Origin: Leguminivora glycinivorella | Taxonomy: Eukaryota; Arthropoda; Insecta; Lepidoptera; Tortricidae | DNA: 64,000 nt | NCBI RefSeq assembly: GCF_023078275.1 | Contig: NC_062990.1 | Coordinates: 5,471,549 to 5,535,548 of the forward strand | Direction of reading: 5' to 3' | In this document: positions 26,148 to 38,100 of the stretch, in pieces | How the letters are laid out: the number at the start of each line of letters is the position of its first letter | Position numbering within the stretch: the stretch's first letter is position 1 | Program-made: the position numbers and the translations under genes | The notes under the pieces: generated by a model | The model's database searches: none | Seen by the model: the letters and a program-made list of their open reading frames with translations, nothing else | Told to the model about the DNA's origin: nothing

Positions 26148-29100
26148 GCATGTTAAATATAAGATGTAATGTTTTGAAAAGAAGTGGCCCGCCGAGTTTC
26201 TTGCCGGTCCCATAGTGGATACCTTCCTCCAACTGAGGGGGGACTGAAATCTTCTCGAGGCTGAGGCGTAGGGTTAGAGCCGGCGTAGTTTTATTTGACG
26301 TTCATAAGCGCATTGTAATATGCCTACTTGGAAAATAAATATTTCATTTCATTTCATTTCTGTACGTATCTTGGACAAAAGGGATGACGACTACATAAAA
26401 AAATGGCAAAGCAAACACTGCCGTACCATCCTTTACTGGAACTATTTCGCGGCATTTTCAGGCCCCTTGATTGCAGGCGTCCATATACAGGGTGGGGCCT
26501 GTAACAAAAGCAAAAAATTAAACTGTAGGCTGTACTCCTTAAACTGACCAACATTTCTTCAGCGACTTTTAAAAATTATGAAGTCTTTAATTTTCTTATT
26601 TTTCATACAAAATAAATATTAGCTTCAATGGACGCCATTATTGTTGTCATTGACGTTGTCAGTCACACTTTAGACTTAACAGAATTCGCAATACATTACC
26701 TCTTAGGAAAAACTTTCAAGGGTGATAAATAACAAAATACAAGTTATTTTTAAAAGTCGCTGAACAAATGTTGGTCTGTGTAAGGAGTACAGCCTACAGT
26801 TTAATTTTTTGCTTTTGTTACAGGCCCCACCCGGTATAGTAATAAATAATTCGCAGTAAGGAACCTTCGATTTGGCATGACTATGTCTAGATTTCATTAC
26901 TTGGCTAGTTTTTTACAGAATGTTTTTGGTAGGATACATTTTTCGCATATCCCATGTGTTAAAATGGTTGAATCAGATATTAGCGCCATCTAACCGAGCA
27001 TCAGCCTAGGCTGTAGCGCGATCTAGTCGACCGTACATTTTTCTTGATGGTTCCGTGGTACGTTTTGTTCTTAGACTGTATCTGTCTTTACGGAGTTACA
27101 GTGGGTTCATCTTTACTTGTCCTATCATGTAAACAAACGAAACGTCAAATATGATCAAAGACAATTACTAGTGATTGGAAATGTCGATAAAATGATGAAT
27201 TAACGATAATTTGTAAATAAACGCTGCTAACGTCATCAGAGGATTTATCTAAAAACCAAAATTTAATTCGTTTTCGTTACATTTGCATGTTCTATGGAAA
27301 AGGCTAGTAAAGTATTCATTTTATAGTACTAGATACTATTAACATGAATACAACAAAAAATATACTGATAGTAAAATATTTATTGTAAAGACAGGAAATA
27401 AAACGTAAAGAAGTGGGTTAATAAATCTGATAAATTATTGTAGTTAATATCAAGGCATTTTTTCCAAGCTATACAAACTCAAATGTTAATATCGATCGTT
27501 CATAACGATAAGTTGTCATCTTGTGGGGACGAGTCACCGTCTGCCGGAAATAAAATTGGATACCGTTTTATTAGGCAGGCGTCCGGTTTTTTTTATCCAT
27601 AGCCCAGTATTTAGTCCATCACTTTCATCAAAATAGACCAGTTCATTTTAGATTCCATTAACTCTCAAATAGTCCTTACACCCTGGCGGGTGTTGCCTCT
27701 GCGTGTGTCCCATGATACGGGCAAGGGCAACATCCGCTCGGTGTACCCCTTACATTTCATTAAAGTGTCGAAAGGGCCTCTACGTGTTGGCTTCGGCCCC
27801 GCGCACGCCTCCCAAAGGTCCGGAATACCATTGTTCCGTGATGGGAAAGACATACAAAAAAAAAAGTTGTCATCTCAACGTTACGATTCATAGACAATCT
27901 AGACTTCGTAATGTCAGGAATTTTGGATGTCATCCGTTCGTAATTGCAGTCATTGATGAAAATTTTTTTTAGAAATAATATTTTTCAGTGGTTTTTTGAT
28001 TGAATTCATACTTTGTGAATTTCGTTAAGTATATAATAACATTTTAAGAAATTATTAATGTGTAATTCCAGAGAAAAGTGAGATAATGTTTCCCAGCAGT
28101 ATTTGTTTACATGATTAGACAAGTAAGGTTGAACTAAATTTATATAATACAGGGTGATTCATGAGTCGTGAGCAGGAGTGAACAGGGTACCTACTGGGGA
28201 GGGTCACACTGAGCAACTTTCATAATGGGGCAACACTAAATTGTGGTATATTTTTTTAACGTAATTGATAATTAGCTATCAATTAAGTACTTATCAATTA
28301 AGTCATAGTTAAGAAAAATAATCACAATTCAGTGTTGCCCCATTATGAAAGTTGCTCAGCGTGACCCTCCCCACTAGGCTTGTGTCGTTCACGAACTATG
28401 AACTGTTAGGAATAAAATCCCATCAATGACCGAAATGAACTGAATCTTACCGTGGTCTGAGAATCGGTCTTTGCTCATTTAGTTCAGTCACAGAATATAT
28501 AATAGTACAAGTAGTGGTTCAGTATAGGATCGGCGAGCGCGAGCGGTTTGGATCAAGAAAGAGTGTGTGACGGCGCCGACCGGGAGCGAGGTATTTAGCA
28601 AAGCGAAACAAAAACGTCAGGTTTTCATATTAAGCTTCGGTTACTTACAACCTTTCGGCCCGGAATTGTTATTGTCTGTGGAATATTCGTATCATTTTGA
28701 CACTAGTCGATCCCATTCGTTCTGATCTTTCCGACCGTAGTGGTCGCTGGTCTGACTGAACTAAATGAGCAAAGACCTAAAAGAGCGAACTAGTTCGTGG
28801 GAGCAATTGAACGAGATCGGAGCGCTCCGATCAACGAACGAAACGGCACAAGCCTACTCCCCACCCCCAGTACCTACCCTGTTCACTCCTGCTCACGACT
28901 CATGAATCACCCTGTATTTGTCTTTGATATTAGCGAGTATCAAAAAAAGATGTCGCCTTCAAAAATTGTCATTACTGTCAAAAATCACCTTAACTGAACT
29001 CCTAGTGAAACTAGTACTATCAGTACACAATCATCGTTCGCTACTTTGTCGTTGGTACAGCGCCATCTCACGGACACTTCAGAAACTCCATAACATCGGG

Positions 29101-32100
29101 CCGTCCTTATCGCACTTTCGAATAGTGCTATTGGCTACGTGCACGACAATTACGCCCACTACCAAGTGAACCTGAAGTGGAAAATGTCAAAAAATGACAT
29201 GTAAACAAACATTATATTTTAACGATTTTTCGTTAATTTTAAATAAATCGAATAACAAGAGCTACTATTTTAAGTGTAATTTAGGTAAATAGATTATAAA
29301 GACATGGATATAATACCAAAAATCAGTTTCCAAAGCATTACTCACGGTATAAACTTCCAACCCCAGACTACAGAAAGAGTCAATAAATTGGTGCTGGCAG
29401 AGGGCATATAAGAATCTTGAAGAACATAGGAGTAATGGTACAAGTTCTTCGAGCTAGTGATATGGTATTCGCTAAACCTCCGTCCCGTTAATGCCATATA
29501 AAACAAATCTAAACGTAAGTACCTAGTCATGTCCGCGGCCACAGAAATATCCGACACGGGGCTATTCCCAGGCTAGGCCTGAATCTTTAAGCATAATCTT
29601 TTACGGTAGGACAAATACTAACAGACTATTGAACAATATTAGGTAAACAAAGCTTAAATATAATTTATTATAATGTTTTGTTTTGACATGTCACTTACGT
29701 TTTCTCTTCACCGTAGCTATCCATTTAGTTCTTTGATCCTATTTCCAGTGTGCTCTAAGAAACGCATAGAACGTGCAACGACTATTTATGCCATTATTTG
29801 TACAATTAACAACGAAACAACATTGATGCCCCATATCAAACATTACACATTGTATTATATTGTATGAGTTTTGATAGATGACAACCACAATCAGTGTCGA
29901 TTTTGACCACCGCAAGCACTGCGATCGCTTTGCTTACCCCCTCCATGCACTTCGCACGAAGCCAATAGGGACGGCCTGAAGTTTTACCATTTACCGCGCG
30001 ACCGTGCTTGCCTGCCTGGTGTCGGATTTTCAGAAGCGTACTGCTTTCGGTACTGACGCGGGATAGCTATTCGAAAATAAAGGGATTCCTGCTAAACTAT
30101 TGTCCCAGAGCTGTAAGAACCTCTTTTTGACACATGACAGCGTCCACAAAACGTAAACTTGCGCAACCTATTGACATTTTAAATAAAATCCGGTAATAAT
30201 ATTTAAAAAAAATCAAGTACTTAAAAACAATATTTCGCTTACTTTAAACATAATCTAACACATCATGTTACATTTTTTCGTATCTTCGTTAGTGAGTATT
30301 TTACGATATTAATTTATCGCGCAGGATTTATTTATTATGTCATTTATCATTCATTTTTATTTTTAAACTAGTGCTATGGCAGATTCTATCATTTCGATTC
30401 AAATGACATTTCGGTAAGCTGATAGAAATCGTATATTCCTTTAAGCGCCTCCTTTAGCAGGGGGAAATTAGCTAAAATTACGGCATAATTAATGGAAGGT
30501 TTTTTTAAATTGAAATATGTACGTTATAGACCGAAGTTATTTTTCATCAACCCTCCCCACTCCTCCCTCCTCTGCGTCACCCCTCTACCCTCCCTTAAAG
30601 TGCCGAAAATGCGGTTTTTCTCGATTTCTGACAAAACAGTTGAAGATACAGAAAAAGCGCGTAGGAACGAAGTAATCCTTAATAAATTTACTACAAATCA
30701 TTCATTAACACTTTGGTTCTAGCACTTATAGTTTACGCGTGATCCGTCACGAAAGTTGGTCCTTTGCTGCAATCTTCTTTAGTGAATGTTAAGTTTTCGC
30801 CCAAAATGCATACGAAATCGTCGAAATTTGTTTGATATAACTAAAATATTGTAACTCATGACTAAAATAAAATTAAGGGGGAAAAATCACTACCATGGGT
30901 GGAATTTCCAATATGTCTTGGAATTCCAGTAACTATTTAAGACGTAATATTTTCACGGTAGTAGTCGCTAGGAGTACCATTGATCTATATAGTGTATCTA
31001 TGACTGGGGATGAGCTTTTGGTAGCTGTTGGTAGAGCCCTGGAGTATCAATCCAGTAGCCGTGAGTTCAAGTCCCACCCATGGTAGTGATTTTTCCCCCT
31101 GAAATTCATTTTCAGTTTATAATATTTTAGTAATATCAAACAGATTTCGTAAGCAATTTGGGAGAAAACTTAACATTCACTAAAGAAAATTGCAGTAAAG
31201 GACCAACTTTCGTGATGGATCACGCGAAACCTATAAGTGCTAGAACCAAAGTGTCAATGAACGATTTGTAGTAAATTTATCAAGGATTACTTTTTTCCTA
31301 CACGCTTTTTCTGTATCTACAACGGTTTTGTCAGAAATCGCGAAAAACCGCATTTTCGGCTATTTAAGGGGGGGAAGAGGGGTGACGCAGAGGGGGGAGG
31401 GATGGGGAGGGTTGATGAAAAATAACTTCGGCCTGTAATGTACATATCCCAATCAAAAAAAACCTTCCATTAATTATGCCAACATTTTCATACATTACTT
31501 TCCAGAAGCAACGGACTACTTGTACATAGGGCCTAATCGATTCAACCAATTCGAAATTAATCGTTAGATTTGGCAAATGATACCTATTAGCCTCATCGCA
31601 ACATACTTCAAAACAAATGTGTCAAAAACGTGAGCTCACAAATCCGGGACAATAGGCTACTTGACCCTTTTTCAAAGTATTGGGTTGGCACAAAAGTAAT
31701 GACACACTCTACAAAACTCTATACATTTCCTTTCTTAAGTTAATTGTTTTCGATAATATTCTAGTATGTTGTACAACATTCTAGGTACTTCTAATGTGAG
31801 GGTATATAAAGCCGCCCTCGTGATTGGTTTAGTTAGATTGAAATAAAATGGACGAGCGACAAGTTCGAACACTTTACTTATACGAGTACTTGTTAGGCCA
31901 CAGTGCGCGGGCTGCCGCTGACAATATCAACACTGCATTGGGCGCTGGAAGTACAAGCCATGCCACGGTGTCCAGATGGTTTGACCGTTTTAAATCAGGA
32001 GACAGGAGCCTTGAAAGTCAGTCACGCTCAGGGCGACCACCTGCATTCAATGATGACGATTTACGCCGCGAACTACAGTCGAATCCTGATGCTACTACTC

Positions 32101-35100
32101 GTGAATTAGCGGAAGCACTTAACTGCAGTCACCACGCTGTGGAATACCATCTGCATGAGCTTGGGTATCGAAAAGTTTTGGCTCGATGGGTACCGCACAT
32201 CCTTACCGACGCCAGTCGTGCAGTCCGTGTCGCCATCTGTCAATCACTTTTGCTGCGACCCCGACGTAAAGAGTTTTTGACTGATCTGGTTACGGGAGAT
32301 GAATCATGGATTTATTATGAGAACGATACACGTCGTGCTTTTTGGCTGCCTCGAGAAGAAACGTCACCAACTCAACCGAAGCTGAGTCGAAAGAACCGCT
32401 TAAAAGTTTTGCTTTGTTGTTTCTGGGACTCGCAAGGCATGCTGTTTCATGAACTATTACACAATGAAACTGTAAACGCTAACAAATATTCAACACAGCT
32501 CACCGAACTATCTTCTGCTATCAAGAAAAAACTACGAAGTCGAGCCACTGTAATTTTACTACATGATAACGCTCGACCTCATGTCGCATCTACCGTTCGC
32601 TAACAGCTGCAGAACTTGGGCTGGGAGACGATTACCCACCTTATTCTCCAGACCTCGCACCATCAGACTTTCATTTGTTTAGAGCCCTGAAACGACATTT
32701 GCGGGGTAAACAATTCAATGATTTCGAGGCACAGCCATCAGAGTTCTGGGCGAAAGGCATCCAAACTTTGCCGGGTCGTTGGCAAGAAGTCATAGGTGCT
32801 AATGGTGATTACATCATCGACTAAGCTTTTTGTATTGTAATAATAATAAAAAATATAAAACGTAAACCAAGTGTCTCATTACTTTGTGCCAACCCAATAT
32901 GTCTTATCTTATTAATTACTTGACGTCACTATATTCAGAAAAAAAAAAATTTGACACTGTCACAGCTGAGCAACGACTATGAATTTTAATACAATAGAGG
33001 TTGCTTCTATGGATATTAGATTAGTACCTCTAATTTCCATAGTTGATTTGAATTATGTGACGTCACTCCAATGGCCAACACCGTTTTCGGAGTCCATAAT
33101 TAAAAAAAAAACATACACTCATCTTTAATTAAAAATACGAAGTCATCACGCATTGTTAATCCCCGCAAGCTATAAATATAGATTTCTTAAGTCAAATACT
33201 ACAGAATACAATAACTTGATGTGCTAAATTCGATACGAGTCTAGTAGCCTATAGTACAGTTTGCGTACAATCACCTTTCGCTAGTTTCTCGCAGGTACAG
33301 CGCCATCTCACGGACATTTTTAAAAACAATACATGCATTATTTCACTAATGTCACAGAATATAATAATAGTACAAGTACAGAAGGCCCACTGCTTTGTTC
33401 ACGAAATGCCGCCTTTTTAAATACATACAAAATTCTTACAAAGAAACGAGCCGCACGTGCGCGGCGTCCGGCGATAGGGTTACCGGTTACCTATGGATTA
33501 AAATGAATTACTACTCACATAAAATGTCGTCGTTACTGTCTATTATATTAAAGTCTTGAGTACTTTCTAGGTATATATACGGTATTTATATATTTTTCTT
33601 GAAGTTCCAACATTACAAGCCTTATTGAACTTTTCCGTGGAACTTAATCAGTAGTAGATCTGTGTAAGAATGTCCTACCTATGTTATTTATTTTATTCAT
33701 GATGTCTATTTAACTAAGCATTATTAGACATTTCACACGCGGACATCGCATATGATCCTTAAAAAAAACTCGCGACATGAAGTAACAATAGAAAGTGCGA
33801 ACGTGCGTTCCGTGAGAACGTGCGCTACCCCTGAGTAGGCCGCGAACTCGCGGCCGCCAGCATGAACTTATAGTGCGGCGATAGAAACGCGGAGTGAGCC
33901 GCCCCTGGTTGAACTGAGTTTATATAATAATTGTCTGGTATTAGAGAGTATCACAAAAGGATGTCGCCTTCAAAAATTGTCTTTCTTAAAAGTTTCTTAA
34001 AGTTTTAAGTTAAATGAAGTCCTAGTGAAACTAGTACTATCAGTGTAGAATCATCGTTCGCTACTTTGTCGTTGGTACAGCGCCATCTCACGGACACTTC
34101 TGAAACTCTGCTATAGGGACGGCCCACAGACCAACCCCTATAGACATCCATTACAAGACGACTCGCGGTCGCCAGCCTTCCTAGTATTTGCACTGATATA
34201 AGCGCGGGCGCTCGCCGTGCCCGATCAGTATCGACCAAGTAACAGACCCGAAAGCAGCGCGTGTTTTTCGCACTAAAAAATTGGAAAAGGGTATTTTGAT
34301 GCCTTAAAGATGTCCACCTGTAGTGTGAAATGGTGTGGAAAGGTAACAAGAAGCTCAAATTTAAAAACAGACGGCATTACATTCCACAAATAAGTCATAT
34401 TTATAATTTATTCAGAGCCGACATAGGTCAACTTACATTGGCCACTTACACGTCAGTAGAGGGACAGTCATACTTCTGTCCCTTTTCATCTGGCGCGACT
34501 GCCCGCCGTCCTTGAAACGGCCAATAACAGCGCGCTTAACACATTCCCCGCCCGCTCCTCGCAGCCCAAACACTGGTGATTCGTATCGCGAACAAAATAT
34601 ACAAGATTGCTACTCTATAGGAGGTTCTCTGTGGGACGGCCTGACGTTTTACCATTTACCGCGCGACCATGCTTGCCTGTAGGCTTGTGTCGTTCACGAA
34701 CTATGAACTGTTAGGAATAAAATCCCATCAATGACCGAAATGAACTGAACCTCTGAGAATCGGTCTTTGCTCATTTAGTTCAGTATAGGATCGGCGAGCG
34801 CGAGCGGTTTGGATCGAGAACGAGCGCGTGACTGCGCCGACCGAGAGCGAGAGCTACTTAGCGGAGTTACAAAAAAACGTCAAGTTTTCATATTAAACTT
34901 CGGTTACTTACAACCTTTCGACCCGGAATGTTACTATCTGTGGACTATTCTTATCATTTTGACACTATTCGGTTACATTCGTTCTGATCTTTCCGACCGC
35001 AGTGGTCGCTGGTCTGGCTGAACTAAATGAGCAAAAGACCTTAAAAGAGCGAACTAGTTCGTGGGAGCGATTGAACGAGATCGGAGCGCTCCGATCAACG

Positions 35101-38100
35101 AACGAAACAGCACAAGCCTCTACTTGTCTGCCTGGTGTCGGATTTTCGGAAGCGTACTGCTTTCGGTACTGACGTGGGATAACAATCCGAATATACAGGG
35201 ACTCCTGCTAAACTAGTACAATATGTGTTATACAATCACCGTTCGCTAGTTTCTCGCTGGTACAGCGCCATCTCACCGACATTTTTGAAAACAATACATA
35301 CATTATTTCAGTATGTGTGTTAAAGTCCATTACGATATAACAAAATATGCATTGATTTTATTTGCATAAGTTCCTATCTTGTTTAGATTTTAATTTTGCA
35401 AAGGATGAGTGTCAGTCGTACATCGGCGAGCATCTAAAAGGACGTCGCTTTCAAAAATCTCACAATATCAGAAGTGGGATAAAACATCCGAGTGCTAAAT
35501 GAACTCATTTGACACTAGTACAATCTTTCTTCAATCATCGTTCGCTAGTTTCTCGCCGGTACAGCGCCATCTCACGAACATTTCTGAAAACAATAGGTGC
35601 ATACATTATTTCACTAATGTGAATTGTGTGTTATCAATCAATCATTGTATTCACGGTGTGCGAACTTGCATGCGATTTTAGTTACATTGCGGGCTGTTGA
35701 GGGTATATACAATTTTGCACAGCCATCCAATACCGCAATGTAATAAAACTCGTATGCGAGTTCTCGTACCGTCTAAATGAGCCCTAAATCAGGCCTTATT
35801 CTTCTATAATCAGTGTCTACTGTCTATTATCTTTGACATCATTAAGACGCTACAGGAGCGAAAATGCTAGAATGGAAAGGGAATGGGACTTTCCAAGTGG
35901 GAATTTTAGTTAAATATACTAGTGTTATTGTTATGAACTAGATTTTTTAAAATCCAGGTTCCGCTCTGGACTGTTTCCTCCTTCAAAACATAATCAATCG
36001 TAACGAAATTTGAGAATCTGAATAACAATAAAATTATCTGTGTCGGACCGTTTTGTTTTTTTGGCTAATTGTTACTAATTCTGAATGCCACACCTTTTTT
36101 GCGCCCTAATCAATAAAGGCCGTATGTGGAAATTTTTGATGGGCTCTTTAAAAATAAGAATATCAAAAAAATCTAAACGGTCCGACACACATAAATAATA
36201 ATATATGTTGAAAAAAAAATCATAATCATAATATTTTATTTATAAAACCAATACACGTCAACAATAAATAATTCGCAGTAATTAACTACAATCAAAGACC
36301 TATATAACTTCGTATAGACAGATAATGTCTATGAAAAAAACGTACCCTAAAACCATACAGAAAAAGGTACGGTGAGCTAGATGGCGATACACCTTTGGGG
36401 TACGCTCGGCTAGATGGCGCTAATATTAATATTTGACATTTTAAAACATATCAAGCTAAGCATATGGGCCAAATTGTCAAAACTGAGGTTCAAAAGTTTT
36501 AAGCCTGTGTCGAGAGATGGCAGTCTATTCACTGTGATTACACATTTTACTTTGATAGTAACTCTCTTTAATACTCGATCCTCTTTGCTACAATATAATA
36601 TATGAATAATTATTACAAAGAAATTGTGGTAATTATTACAGAAAAAGTGCTCTTAGTGCTCTATCTTCAAAAACCAGGGAGGAAATAGTCAAGAGCGTTT
36701 GTATGGAGAATAAAATTGACCCCTCCTCACAGAGAACCTCCTATAGAGTGGCAGTCTTGTATATTTGGTTCGCGATACGAGTCACCAGTGTTTGGGGTGC
36801 GAGGAGCGGGCGGGGAATGTGTTAAGCGCGCTGTGATTGGCCGTTTCAAGGACGGCGGGCAGTCGCGCCAGATGAAAAGGGACAGAAGTATGACTGTCCC
36901 TCTACTGACGCGTAAGTGGCCAATGTAAGTTGACCTATGCCGGCTCTGAATAAATTATAAATATGACTTATTTGTGGAATGTAATGCCGTCTGTTTTTAA
37001 ATTTGAGCTTCTTGTTACCTTTCCACACCATTTCACACTACAGGTGGACATCTTTAAGGCATCAAAATACCCTTTTCCAATTTTTTAGTGCGAAAAACAC
37101 GCGCTGCTTTCGGGTCTGTTACTTGGTCGATACTGATCGGGCACGGCGAGCGCCCGCGCTTATATCAGTGCAAATACTAGGAAGGCTGGCGACCGCGAGT
37201 CGTCTTGTAATAGATGTCTATAGGGGTTGGTCTGTGCCCCTCCTATATTGTCAGTATTGATTTTACTGTCGTAAAGAAAAGATGAGTGCAGAGTCTATAT
37301 ACTGATAATACTCTTTGGATGAGTGTTTGTCGTACATCGGCGAGCATCTAAAAGGACGTCGCTTCCAAAAATTCAATAGTTCAGAAGTGGGATCGAAACC
37401 CGAATCCCGAATATTAAATAATCTCCTTCAAAGTACTACAATCTTTGTACAATTATCGTTCGCTAGTTTCTCGCTAGGTACAGCGCCATCTCGCTGACAT
37501 TTCTGAAAACAATACATACGTAATACAGGTTTTATTACTGTAGGTATACCTACTTTGCTTAAAATTAGTATTTTCAATTGTTAATATTTCTATTACATAC
37601 ATACATACATACAATCACGCCTGTATCCCATAAAGGGGTAGGCAGAGCACATGAACTACTCCAGTTTCAGTGCCACACTTGGCAAAAAGGGGTTGAAAGA
37701 AAACGAAATTGTGACATTGTAGTGACAGGTTGCCAGCCTCTCGCCTATAACACAATTTAACCCATATCCCACAGTCGACTTCTACGACACCCACGGGAAG
37801 AAAGGGGGTGGTGAAATTCTTAACCCGTCACCACACGGGCATATTTCTATTAATTTAATTTATTTAATTTTAATGAATATTCTGTAATGTTGACATGTAA
37901 AAGTGCTCCTGTGGCCTGTTTGCTGAATAAATGATTTTATATTTTGTTGTTTGGTTGATCGATTACCTTCAATGATAAAAAAAATAGGTGCATATATTTT
38001 GGAAGTTTAAAAAATCATAAAAAAATAAGTACCTATTCATTTTTTTAGCCCTGGCGCAAAAATGACGGGGTGTTATAAGTGTGACGTGTCTGTCTGTGTG

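Larger units (their letters stand above)
30100..31652. mobile_element. TTGTCCC-end element (TA target), interrupted
   Basis: Ends TTGTCCCAGAGCTGTAAG and, inverted, TTGTCCCGGATTTGTGAG, flanked by TA at both sides. A second copy is at 58053-59887. Here its middle is occupied by the inverted repeat 30484-31480. Confidence 0.75.
33937..35230. repeat. GGTACAGCGCCATCTCAC family copy with two insertions
   Basis: Family sequence at 33937-34124, 34634-34679 and 35123-35215 reads through once the elements 34125-34633 and 34680-35122 are removed, matching 43425-43670 and 29945-30099. Confidence 0.85.

Noticed and set aside
34125..34633. hAT origin for the 509-bp elements on the basis of 8-bp TSDs
   Set aside because: The THAP-type start and CA-beginning ends fit P elements better; kept as an alternative until a full-length copy is seen.
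36846..37260. Frames beginning MVWKGNKK and MSFLLPFH in both 509-bp elements
   Set aside because: They are out-of-frame or antisense readings of the THAP segment.
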